Source: Prasinococcaceae sp. CCMP 1430
Lineage: Eukaryota > Prasinodermophyta > Palmophyllophyceae > Prasinococcales > Prasinococcaceae
DNA: 64,000 nucleotides
Assembly (NCBI GenBank): GCA_013416795.1
Contig: RQSC01000026.1
Location: 703,587-767,586, forward strand
Direction: 5' to 3'
Within the stretch, counting starts at the first letter, position 1. The number at the start of each line of letters is the position of its first letter. The position numbers and the translations under genes are program-made. This document shows positions 9,502 to 19,241 of the stretch, piece by piece. Below the pieces are notes generated by a model. It ran no database searches. It had not been told where the DNA came from and saw only the letters and a list, made by a program, of their open reading frames with translations.

Positions 9502-11280
9502 ATGGCGCGCCCACACGCGCCCCGGGCCCTCAGGCCGCGCCGAATGCTGTTGGCTGCGGTGTTCAGCTGCGCCGCTGCGTGCGCGGCGCTTGGGGGGGCA
9601 GTGGAGTGCCTCGCCGCGGTCGAGGCCCCTGCGCCTGGCCCGCTGCCTGGGCGAGCGAGAGTGCCTTCCTCCTCTGCAGGCGTGCCGCTGCCACCGCGGC
9701 GGACGACGGCCGGGGGCGCCGCCGCCCCGGGCACCGGCGACGGCGAAGGCCCCCTGCGGATACTTGTCGCGACCAGCTCCATGCCAAGTCACGTGTTCTT
9801 GGCGGTGAAGCTCGCGCGGGCGCTGGCCGACGCCGGTCACACCGTCGAGCTGAGCGCGCCCGCCGGCAAGCCCGTCGCGTCCGCCATGCGCGAGCTCGCA
9901 AGCGCGCCCTCAAAGTCGATTTCTGTGGTCGCCATTGGCAAGGCGAGCAGCACAAAGCCGGCATCGGAGCGGCACGTGCAGAATGCGGCGACGTACGCGA
10001 CCTTCTGGAGCAGCCTGTTCAAGCCGCTGAAGGTCGCGGGGCAGCTCGCCACAATGAACGCCGAGCTGCAGGAGGAGCTGTACCAGCCACTGCTCGAACG
10101 GCTCACAGACCCAGCGACGCGCCCCGACGTGGTTGTGGGGACGCACTCGACACTCTCGGCTGCCACCGACGCGGCTGAGCGAGCCGGTGTGCCGGCGCTC
10201 ATGCTGCAGGGCTTCCCTTTTGACCCTGCTCACGGCAACGGCTTCCGCAATGGGACGTGGCGCGTCCCTCGCGCGCTGTCTGTGCTGCCGCACACCGGCA
10301 TGTACCCTGCCAAGCCCCCTCCTGGCGTCGCCGGGCTCATGCAACTCTTTTGGTTGCGACTTGACGCCGCCCTATTCGAGTTTTGGATGCGCCATCAGGG
10401 CGCGGTGGAAGTCACCTCCAAGCTGCGCCAAGAGCGCGGGCTGGATCCGATAGTCGACAGTGCGAACAGCGGCTCGTTCCAAAAGGTAGGCATGCCGTCG
10501 GGCAACGTGCCGGTCATTGCACTTGGTGGAGAGCCCTTTCTGGCCGGCGAATACCCAGTGCCACCGCAGTACACGCTGGTGGGCGCGCTCGACGACCGGC
10601 GCGCGGCGGTGGGGATCAGGGACGACCTCGGGGACGACCTCGCGGACTGGCTGATGTCGGCCAAGAAGTCGTCGGGGAGCAAGGTGGTCCTAGCCGCATT
10701 TGGCACGGGCACTGAGCTCAGCGCAGCCGAAGGCGCAGCGCTCTCACGGGGCCTCGCAGAGCTCGGCGAGCGGCACGGGGTGCGCACGCTCCTGAGCCTG
10801 CGCGCGTCGGAACAAAAATTCCACTTCGCAGCGCTCGAGGCAGCTCTGGGCCCTCCATCGTATCTAAGTGAGGCTGACGCCGACGGCGCCGTGACTGCCG
10901 AGTTCCTCGGCGGCGCAGTGCGCATGCAACCTCGCGTGCCGCAGCGTGCGGTGCTGCTCTCAGGATTTACCGACTTGTTCCTCTCTCACTGCGGGTTCGG
11001 ATCTACTTCTGAGAGCTTCACCGCTGGCGTCCCTCTCCTCGCGTACCCGGCTGGGCTCGATCAGTGGTGGAACGCACAGCGCTCTCGTGAGGCCGGTGTC
11101 GCCCGCTTTGCGCCGACGGGCTTGAAGGGCCTGGCTGAGGCGGTGCGAGCGGCGCTCGACGACGACTCTCTGCGCGAGGGCGCACTGCGGGCATCCGAGA
11201 GCCTTGCGCGTCAACGCGGCCCCGCAAAGGCCGTTGAGGCGGTGGAGAACGTTGCGAGGGCGTACCGCGCCGAAGCTTGA
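9502..11280 (+). CDS. UDP-glycosyltransferase (GT-B fold, UGT-like)
   Basis: 592 residues. It transfers a sugar from a nucleotide sugar to a small acceptor or lipid. A hydrophobic segment near the N-terminus (MLLAAVFSCAAACAALGG) suggests a signal peptide or membrane anchor. The N-terminal Rossmann-like acceptor half begins ILVATSSMPSHVFLAVKLA. The C-terminal donor-binding half carries VVLAAFGTGTELS and the UGT signature region FLSHCGFGSTSESF followed by AGVPLLAYPAGLDQ, with the His-Cys-Gly and Asp-Gln positions kept. The ATG at 9502 is chosen because the open frame further upstream has no ATG. The acceptor is unknown. TGTAA occurs just after the stop. Confidence 0.88.
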   Translation: MARPHAPRALRPRRMLLAAVFSCAAACAALGGAVECLAAVEAPAPGPLPGRARVPSSSAGVPLPPRRTTAGGAAAPGTGDGEGPLRILVATSSMPSHVFLAVKLARALADAGHTVELSAPAGKPVASAMRELASAPSKSISVVAIGKASSTKPASERHVQNAATYATFWSSLFKPLKVAGQLATMNAELQEELYQPLLERLTDPATRPDVVVGTHSTLSAATDAAERAGVPALMLQGFPFDPAHGNGFRNGTWRVPRALSVLPHTGMYPAKPPPGVAGLMQLFWLRLDAALFEFWMRHQGAVEVTSKLRQERGLDPIVDSANSGSFQKVGMPSGNVPVIALGGEPFLAGEYPVPPQYTLVGALDDRRAAVGIRDDLGDDLADWLMSAKKSSGSKVVLAAFGTGTELSAAEGAALSRGLAELGERHGVRTLLSLRASEQKFHFAALEAALGPPSYLSEADADGAVTAEFLGGAVRMQPRVPQRAVLLSGFTDLFLSHCGFGSTSESFTAGVPLLAYPAGLDQWWNAQRSREAGVARFAPTGLKGLAEAVRAALDDDSLREGALRASESLARQRGPAKAVEAVENVARAYRAEA

Positions 11281-11614
11281 TTTTTGTAAGACATTTGTAC
11301 ACTGCACTGCCTTACGGCTCGCCGCTCGCTCTTCGTGCGCTGTGTGGCAGCGTTGTCGACGGCACGCGCCACGCAAGCGCCGCAGAAAAATGCCCCCCCA
11401 AAACACGCATGGGAAAAATCCGTGACCGCACACGTTGTAGTGGGCAGCGCGCCACAACGGGCGCGCCGCGCGTTGTGGCACGGGCGCCGCCGCTCCGCCG
11501 CGTGCCTGCGGGCTGGCGCGTCCCGCCAGGCTCTGGCGCGTGCCGCCAGCCTATTATTGAGTCAGAGCGCGCCCCATCCGGCCCGCCTCTGTTCTGTGGG
11601 CAGCGCACGGCGCG
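11281..11614. other. Intergenic region between two plus-strand genes
   Basis: Holds the 3' flank of the glycosyltransferase (with TGTAA near 11286) and the promoter of the LRR gene. No coding frame or repeat is convincing. Confidence 0.4.
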
Positions 11615-12532
11615 ATGCGCCGCGCGCCCCTTGCGTGCGCTGCGTCGTCGCCGCGCGCGCTGGCGGCGGGCGTCGCCTGTCTGCTCGCCCTTTCTGTGTC
11701 CGCATCGGCCGACGCGGCCGCAGCGCCGTCAGCAGCCCCGCTGTTCCTAAGTGTCTGCGGTACGTGCACGTTCTACGACGTCGGCGGCGTGCTGACGCGC
11801 GAGCCGCCGCCGTGGGAGTGTCCGGATGGAGAGAATTGCTGCGGAGAAGCATGCGACTGGCTGAACCTCTTCGACTGTCCCAACTGCGGCGATCTGAGCT
11901 CGCTTGCACAGAATGTCTTCAAGGGCATGGACTCACTCCAATTCCTCGACCTGGCCAACAATCGGCTCAGCTGGCTCCCGGCGGGGACTTTTTGGGGGCT
12001 GAGCGGGCTGGAGACGCTGTGGCTGTCTGACAATGACGCGATGATATCGATTGAGCAGGGCGCGTTCGCGGGTCTGGGGAAGGTCGTTACGCTGAGTCTG
12101 TGGTCCAACAACCTGAGCTCGCTGCCGGCGAACGTTTTCGCCGGCATGGGCTCGCTGGAGACACTGTGGCTGAACAGCAACGCGCTGACGTCGATCGGGG
12201 AAGGTGCGCTGGATGGGCTCGAGAAGTTGCGATGGCTGTCTCTCGAAGACAACATGCTCGCGTCGCTGCCGGGCGGACTCTTCGTCGAAACGCCTGGGCT
12301 GATGCGGCTATGGTTGAAGGACAACGTGCTCGCAGGCCCGCAGCCGCCGGGACTGCTCGCGCCGCTGGCGAATCTGACGCGGCTCGACATTAAAGGCAAC
12401 GGCGCGACGCTGTGCTTCCACGAGGTGCCGCCGCTGCTCAACGCGGACGCGTGCTTCGAAGGCTGCGGCTTTGATGACCCTGCAGAGCTGCTGTGCGCTG
12501 CGCCGGCGCCACTGAACGCGCCGGGCATCTAG
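11615..12532 (+). CDS. Secreted leucine-rich-repeat protein
   Basis: 305 residues, intronless. The N-terminus has a basic start and a hydrophobic run (ALAAGVACLLALSVSASADA), a good signal peptide. It is followed by a Cys-rich cap with about eight Cys residues before residue 95. About six LRR units of 24 residues follow, of the type LPANVFAGMGSLETLWLNSN, from roughly residue 95 to 265. A C-terminal Cys-containing cap (CFHEV, ACFEGCGF, LLCAAP) closes the array. Such extracellular LRR proteins usually act in recognition or adhesion; no catalytic domain or membrane anchor is seen after the repeats. The start is the first ATG after GC-rich leader DNA. Confidence 0.85.
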   Translation: MRRAPLACAASSPRALAAGVACLLALSVSASADAAAAPSAAPLFLSVCGTCTFYDVGGVLTREPPPWECPDGENCCGEACDWLNLFDCPNCGDLSSLAQNVFKGMDSLQFLDLANNRLSWLPAGTFWGLSGLETLWLSDNDAMISIEQGAFAGLGKVVTLSLWSNNLSSLPANVFAGMGSLETLWLNSNALTSIGEGALDGLEKLRWLSLEDNMLASLPGGLFVETPGLMRLWLKDNVLAGPQPPGLLAPLANLTRLDIKGNGATLCFHEVPPLLNADACFEGCGFDDPAELLCAAPAPLNAPGI

Positions 12533-12816
12533 TAGGGACCTAGGTCCCTGCAATGCCCTCTGGGACGCGCACACGCGCACGCAGTAAGAACGTCGAATTA
12601 TTCGCGGCAGTCAAAGCGATTGCAACTTGGGCTTCGCCTTCGCACCCTTCTTCTACGAGCACGCTCACACACCCGCGACCCTGCGCAGACGCGCTGCGAC
12701 GTCGTCCTCGACGACCACGGCTGCGGCTGCAGCGGCGAGACGTATGAGCCGATCCATGCGGCGTCTGAGCTGAGCTGCGGGGAAAAATATGTATTCTAAC
12801 CCTATTGAAAACCTAA
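12533..12816. other. Intergenic region upstream of the NDUFAF5-like gene
   Basis: Short spacer with an AT-rich segment around 12781-12830 that looks like a core promoter. No supported gene. Confidence 0.35.
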
Positions 12817-14316
12817 TTGCAACGAAAACCTGAACTGCTGGCTGGGGCGCGCTGGCGGGTGTGGGGGCGCGCGTGTGCTGTGTGTGAGTGTGCTGGTGGT
12901 GGCGGTGGCGGTGGTGGCCACAGCGCGCGCCGCCCTCGCCCTCGCGGCGGCGGTGGCGGCGATGCTCGCCGCGGCGGTGGCGCGCGCGTAGCGCCGCCGC
13001 CGATCTTCGACGGCGAGCTCAAGGCGCTGCACCGCCGGCGCGCGCCAGCGCTCGTCGCCGATCCGCCAGGTGCGCGGGCGCCCCTCGCCCCGATCCCACC
13101 CCCTCCCATCCCCCCGCTCGCAAGGCCGCGCGCGCCCGCACGCCGTCACGCGCGCTGACGCCCGCGCCTGCGCAGGCGGCCGTGCGCCCCTGTCGGACCC
13201 GCTCCTGTCGTCCGTCGCCGAGAGCCTGCTCGACCGCCTGGACGACGTCACGCGTTCATTTCCGCGTGCGCTCTTCGTGGGGGCGCCGGCGGCATACTGC
13301 GTCGCGCGCCTGCGCGGGCGCGGCGGCGTCGAGCTGGGCGCCTCGGCGGCGCTCACCGATGGCGACAGCGACGCCTTCAGATACGCTGCGCGGCTCGCGG
13401 GCGGGCCAGGGGCCGGAGCGGACGGCTTCGCCGTGCTCTCCGGCGGCGAGGAGGCGCTCGCCGATCGCACACTCCTCCCCGACGCCAGCCACGACCTAGT
13501 GGTGGCCTGCATGGGCCTGCACTGGGCGAACGACCTAGTCGCGGCCGTGGCGCACTGCCGGCGCATCCTCAGGCCCGATGGGCTCTTCCTGGCGGCGCTG
13601 CTTGGGGGAGAGACGTTGTGCGAGCTGCGCGCGGCGTGCGCGCTCGCCGAGATGGAACGGGAAGGGGGGGTATCGGCGCGCGTGTCGCCCATGGTGCGCG
13701 TGCGCGACGGGGGAAATCTGCTCGGCGCGGCGGGCATGGCGCTGGCCGCGGTGGACGTCGACGCGGTCAAGTTTCGCTACGCGGACGCAGCGGGGCTCGT
13801 GGAGCACCTGCGCGCCATCGGCGAGACGGCCGCGGCGAGCGCCAGGAGGGGGGCGCTGCCACGGGACACGGCGCTCGCCGCCGCAGCAATCTACGCGGCG
13901 GACCAGGCAGAGGCAGACGGGGTGCATGGTGAGACCACGCGCGCGCGGGGGGGCGGGGGGCGGAGGGGGAGAGGATAACCTTCGATGCGAGTGTGTGTGT
14001 TTGTGAGCACGCGTGCATGCGCGTGCACGCCCGCGCGCGTCTGCACCCGCGCTGACGACGCTCGCACACACGCGCGCCGCCTCGCTGATGGCCCCCGCGC
14101 CCGAGCGCAGAGGCGGACGGCGTCGAGGCGACCTTCGACGTCATCTACCTCATCGGCTGGGCGCCATCCGACTCGCAACGAAAGCCAAGCGCGCGTGGCT
14201 CAGCGACGGTGTCGCTGCACGACCTGCAGGAGCTCTCGGAGAGGGAGGCCGCCGGCGAGGCGGCGCCCGAGCGGAGCGGTGGCGGCAGTAGTCGCGGCGG
14301 CGGCGATAGCGCCTAG
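12817..14316 (+). CDS. NDUFAF5: NDUFAF5-like complex I assembly factor, three exons, 5' end unresolved
   Basis: Mitochondrial methyltransferase-fold protein that in animals hydroxylates an Arg of NDUFS7 during complex I assembly. Exons: up to 13069, then 13176-13928, then 14111-14316, with introns 13070-13175 and 14 kb intron 13929-14110, all GT-AG and phase-consistent. Evidence: IFDGELKALHRRRAPAL (family start FDxxLKRxQR), LLDRLDDVTRSFPRAL, LVVACMGLHWANDL, ILRPDGLFLAALLGGETL, REGGVSARVSPMV, RDTALAAAAIYA and, in the last exon, FDVIYLIGWAPSDSQRKP and RGSATVSL. These follow human NDUFAF5 closely in order. Odd point: the SAM-binding glycine motif (family LDLGCGRG) is replaced by LFVGAPAA. No in-frame ATG is visible; the first exon frame opens at a TTG, so the true start and mitochondrial presequence may lie in an upstream exon. 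Confidence 0.8.
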
Positions 14317-14681
14317 GCGTGCGCTTGATGGCTGCACGCTCGTGCGCGTGAGATATCTCCGGAGACGCACGCGGCGTCAAAATGGGCGCGCGCCGACGCG
14401 CGCAGAAGCGGGGCGTGCCCACTCCCATAATATTGTTGGCCCTGTATTGCAGTTGCGTCACTTGCATGTACTCACGGCACTGCACACATGCACCCAACTC
14501 GGACGGAGAAAACTCACTCATGTGCTCTATGCTGCACGCGCTGCACCTGGTCTTTCAAAACAGACGCCCGCTCGTTAGATTCGCGCGCGTGCCCACGTAT
14601 GCGGTCTACCACAACGGGAGTGTTTGGAGCTAGCCTCTCATAGCCATTGGGTGGAGCAGCGCGCGCGAGCTTGGCGCTCGC
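14317..14681. other. Convergent intergenic region
   Basis: 3' flanks of the NDUFAF5-like gene (plus) and CAP-G (minus). A TCAAAATGGG element lies at 14378. No coding frame is supported. Confidence 0.4.
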
Positions 14682-17600
14682 TCACGCCACCTGGTTCTCA
14701 GCGAGCGCGGCGCGCGTAGCGCGGCCCTTGCTGCCGCGCGTCGCACGGCGCGCAGGGGCTGGCGATGGCTCGGCGGGAGTCGGTTCGTTCTCGTCGACGT
14801 CCACCACCTCCTCATCGCTCTCGACAATCTCGCCTTCGTCTTCGCCCTCACTCTCCACCTCGCTGTCGCTCTCACTCTCCTCGCTCTCGCTTTCTTCCCA
14901 CGGCTGGCGCGCCTTGGCCTTACCCTTGCCGCCCGCCCCGCCACGCCCGCTCCCGCTGCTGCTGCGAGAGCTGCGTGTCGACGTCGATGGCTTCGTTCCG
15001 TCAAGGTTGCCAATCGCCGCCTCGAGCGACTCGAGCGCCTCCTCAGCATGCGCGGCCATGTCGGCCTCGTGGTCGTCCTGGGCGCCCTCAGAAGCAGTTG
15101 CGTCGCCCTCAAACGCCTTCGCGAGTGCAGCCTGCGCCGCTGCGACCTCTTTGGCGATGATCTTGTCCGCCCCCACGGCGCCCGCAGCGGCCTCCAGGGC
15201 AGCGGCGAGCCCAGCGGGCAGTGCGACGCCGGGCGTGGTGGTCGCCGCTGCGGCACTGAGCGCGCGCGCGCATTGCTGGCGGTGCGCCTTGGTGGCAGCG
15301 GTCGCAGGCACGCACGCCACCTCTCGCGCGAGCGCCAGCGCAAGGCGCGCGCCGGAGGCATTCGTGGTGCCCTCGCCGTCGGCGCCCGCGTCGGCGCGCA
15401 CGATGCTCGCAGCAAAGCGCGCCACTTGCGTTGCGTGGCGACTACCTCCAGCCGCTGCCGCGCGCACGGCCGGCAGGAAGGCATCGGCAGCAACGTCGGC
15501 GTGGCCCGCAGAAGCGCGGGCGAAGGCGTCGAAGAAGACCGCGAGGCACTGGCGCAGGCGCGGCAGCTCGGCGGTACCGGCGTCGAAGTAGAGAAGCACC
15601 AGGCCTCCGAGCACCTTGTGCGGGCTGAGCTCCTGCGGAATGCGCCCCCAGAGGAGCAGCTTCGCGAAGCCCTCAGCGGTCACCGCCTGCAGCTCGCCCG
15701 CATGCCCCACGGCGTCGCCCGCAGGCAGGTCGTCCTCGTCGCCCTCCTCATCTTCGATGGACGACGCAAGGCCGGCAGCGAGCTCCTCCAGGAGCGCGCG
15801 GCGGCACTCCGGGAGCGCTGCGTCCGCGTCCGCCTCGGATGCTTGTGCGAGCAGGCGATCCAGCGTCGCGGGCTGGAAGAGCAGGCACATGTCCATGAGG
15901 GGGCGCGCGGCGGCAGCACGCACACAGCGCGACTCGTCGCGCTGCGCCGCGAGCAGAGCCGGCGCGTGCGACGCCCAGGCATCGGTCACACCGAGCACGA
16001 GCGCGGCACCAAGAGCGCGCGCGCCCGCGGCGCGACAGAGCGGTTCATCCCGAGCGGCCGCAGTGGCGGCGAAGCGCGACACAGCCGACGCAAGCTGTGG
16101 CGGCAGCGAGCGCATCGAGTTGGGCGACATGCACGACGCGGCAAGCTCCACCAGCCACGCGCAGCGCAGCCACACCCACGCGGGGATGTCTGCTATGGCA
16201 TCGGCGTCCTCCTCGGCCTCCGGATAAAAGCCGTGCGCGGAGGAGAGGGCCTCCACTGCGTTGACGATCATCGCGCACTGTTCAGCGCCGCCGCCGAGGT
16301 GCTTGGCGGCGCCAGCGACGGCGAGGTCGAGCGTGCGCTGTTCCTCAGAGCAGCGCAGCTCGCCAGCGGGCCCACCGGCTGCCGGTGGCTCGCACGCGAG
16401 CATGTCGCGCACCAGTTCGGCGCCAGCGCGCATGCAGGTCGCATCGCTCACGTCTGCGGCGGGCGTGAGCGCCAGCAGTTGCGCCGCCTGGAAGCGGGCG
16501 CCGGCAGCGGCGCACGCGCGCGCGCAACCGAAAATGTCTGCGGTTGCCGAGGGCATGACGCCCTCGAGCGCCTCAAGCAGGCGCTCTGCAGCTGCCGCAG
16601 CGACGGCCTGCACGCCGCCGCCACCGCCCGCGCGCGCAGCGTCGGAGCCGCGCTCATGGCCACCGTTGTGCAGCGCGAGCGTAACCACGCGCCAGTAGAG
16701 CGCCGCTTCGGGCGTGATGGGCGCAGCGCCTTCGGCGAGCTCGCCGTTGGCCACGGCGGCGCATGCAGCGGCGAGGCCGCCCTCGGCTTTGGACGCGTCA
16801 GCCACGGCATTCACATCGATGACGCCCGACTCGTAGAGCTCGGTCACGACGGTTGCGGCCACGTCTGTGTGCGTCTCGACGTCGAGCATGGCGAGCAGCT
16901 TCAGCACGTCGCCGCTGCAGTGGTCGGCCAGCCACGTCGTCTTGAGCAGCTCGGCGGCCGCCTTCCGCGTGGCGGGCGCACGATCGCCCAGGCCGTGGCG
17001 CAGGACGGCGGCACGCTGCGCGATCGAGAGCGCGCGCGGGGTGGCTTTGGACGCCAGCACCATGAAGGCCATGCGGCGCACGTCGTCGGCCACGTCGCGC
17101 ACGCGTTCGACCACCGCGCCGAGCGTGGAGTCGGCGACGGCGATCGACGCGAGGACAGCCTTGCGCACGTCCTTGTTCTTGTCGGTGCGCAGCAGGCGGC
17201 GGAACTCCGTAGTGACGTCGTCCTCCGAGAAGTCGCCCGAGTCGCCGGGCTCCTGCAGGCGAGCGAGCGCGCGCACCGCCTGCGCGCGCACGGGCGGGTG
17301 GCGGTCACGCAGGCGTCCGAGCATCGCCTCGCGCACGTCGTCGTAGAGCTCGTCGGAGAGCTCGGCCTCCTCATCGAGCGAGTTCATGACCTGCGAGATG
17401 AGCTGCGCCGCGCGGAAGCGCACGGCCTTGTCCTTGGCCGCAGCCACGGAGACCAGGAATGCGAGGAAGGTCTCGGCGAAGTCGTCGGCGTCCTCCTCCT
17501 CGCCGGCCTCGCGGCGCGCCGCGAGCGCGCCGCACAGGCGCACGACGCGCTCGGCGCCCGGGTCGCGCGCGCCGATGACGAGCACGAACTTGAGCGACTC

Positions 17601-17752
17601 GACGAGCTCCTCGGTGAACGCAGCCGCGCCGCCCTCGGTCGCCGCGCGCCGCGCCGCGAGCATGCCCACGTACTTGCGGTGGCCCGCCATGGAGCGCTTC
17701 GCCTCGTTGAACACGCGCGCCACCGGCGTCGTGCCGGCGGCCCCGGCCGCGG
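14682..17752 (-). CDS. NCAPG: Condensin complex subunit CAP-G (5' end lost in assembly gap)
   Basis: HEAT-repeat regulatory subunit of condensin, which compacts mitotic chromosomes; CAP-G binds DNA together with the kleisin CAP-H. About 1,023 residues are present, an expected length for the family minus only a short N-terminus. The first visible residues match the family start: VFNEAKRSMAGHRKYV, LVESLKFVLVIGARDP, AERVVRLCGAL, then KAVRFRAAQLISQVM, RLRDRHPPVRAQAVRALARL, DVRKAVLASIAV, VADDVRRMAFMVLASK and ALSIAQRAAVLRHGL. A long Ala-rich HEAT array follows. The tail is acidic and Ser/Glu-rich (EESESEESESDSEVESEGED), then basic Arg/Ala. The start codon is in or next to the gap at 17753. Confidence 0.93.
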
Positions 17753-18469
17753 NNNNNNNNNNNNNNNNNNNNNNNNNNNNNNNNNNNNNNNNNNNNNNNN
17801 NNNNNNNNNNNNNNNNNNNNNNNNNNNNNNNNNNNNNNNNNNNNNNNNNNNNNNNNNNNNNNNNNNNNNNNNNNNNNNNNNNNNNNNNNNNNNNNNNNNN
17901 NNNNNNNNNNNNNNNNNNNNNNNNNNNNNNNNNNNNNNNNNNNNNNNNNNNNNNNNNNNNNNNNNNNNNNNNNNNNNNNNNNNNNNNNNNNNNNNNNNNN
18001 NNNNNNNNNNNNNNNNNNNNNNNNNNNNNNNNNNNNNNNNNNNNNNNNNNNNNNNNNNNNNNNNNNNNNNNNNNNNNNNNNNNNNNNNNNNNNNNNNNNN
18101 NNNNNNNNNNNNNNNNNNNNNNNNNNNNNNNNNNNNNNNNNNNNNNNNNNNNNNNNNNNNNNNNNNNNNNNNNNNNNNNNNNNNNNNNNNNNNNNNNNNN
18201 NNNNNNNNNNNNNNNNNNNNNNNNNNNNNNNNNNNNNNNNNNNNNNNNNNNNNNNNNNNNNNNNNNNNNNNNNNNNNNNNNNNNNNNNNNNNNNNNNNNN
18301 NNNNNNNNNNNNNNNNNNNNNNNNNNNNNNNNNNNNNNNNNNNNNNNNNNNNNNNNNNNNNNNNNNNNNNNNNNNNNNNNNNNNNNNNNNNNNNNNNNNN
18401 NNNNNNNNNNNNNNNNNNNNNNNNNNNNNNNNNNNNNNNNNNNNNNNNNNNNNNNNNNNGGGGGACGCC
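17753..18469. other. Assembly gap (717 N)
   Basis: Run of N that hides the first codons of CAP-G and part of the divergent promoter shared with the H+-ATPase gene. Predicted frames crossing it are not meaningful. Confidence 1.
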
Positions 18470-18565
18470 GGCCGCGTGAGCGGCGCGGCCCGCGACGTGA
18501 GGGGGAGGGGGGGCGGGCGGGCAGCGTGAGCGCGGGCGCGGGACACCGTGCGCGCAGGGGGAAGA

Positions 18566-18611
<46 letters not shown>

Positions 18612-18793
18612 CGGCGGAGAGAGGGAGACGTCGGGCGCGCACTTTTTCGCGCCCACTGCGCGCGCGCGGGGCGTGGCGCGCGCTGGCGCACGGGGTGGGT
18701 GTTGGGGGCTGGGTGGGTGGGGGGTGCGTGTGCGCGTAGGCGGGAGGGCGCGCGCGCGCGCGTGCGCGCGCGGCGCCAGCGCCGGCGGCAGCC
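18470..18793. promoter_or_regulatory. Divergent promoter region CAP-G / H+-ATPase with a 44-base G tract
   Basis: Very G-rich DNA between the gap and the ATPase start codon, including an uninterrupted G run at 18568-18611. The ATG at 18794 lies in GCAGCCATGGCG. No TATA-like box is evident. Confidence 0.45.
18568..18611. repeat. Poly-G tract, 44 bases
   Basis: Uninterrupted G run in the ATPase 5' region, able in principle to form G-quadruplexes. It may also explain the nearby assembly gap. The true length may differ because homopolymers are error-prone. Confidence 0.85.
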
Positions 18794-19203
18794 ATGGCGA
18801 AGCTCTTCGGGGCGCGCAGCCAGAGCTCAACGTCGATCGAGTACGAGCAGCTCGGCAGCGACTCCTCTTTCAGCAACGGCATCGCCAACGGCGACGGCGG
18901 CGATGAACACACCATCGATGTCGACGAGGCGCTCATGCAGACAGGGCCAGATGGCCTCACATATCAAGAGGCGCAGGTGAGGGAGAGATGCGCGTGAGCA
19001 TGCCCGCCGAGCACCGCTCGCGCTGCAGCCGCCGCTGCGGCCGCGGATGCCGCGCACATCGTGCGCACCGCGACACCTGCAGAGCGCGAGCTGAAGTGCG
19101 CATGCGCGCGTGCACGCGAGCGTGCGCGTTCAGCATCTTCCGCTCCAGAGCGCCCAGCCCAGTGTAGTCGCTGACGCGCGAACACACGCGCACGAACACA
19201 CAA

Positions 19204-19241
<38 letters not shown>

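Noticed and set aside
15048-18479. 1,143-residue plus-strand open frame opposite CAP-G
   Set aside because: It is the antisense of a clear CAP-G gene, crosses the gap and has Arg/His/Gly-rich composition produced by high GC at third positions.
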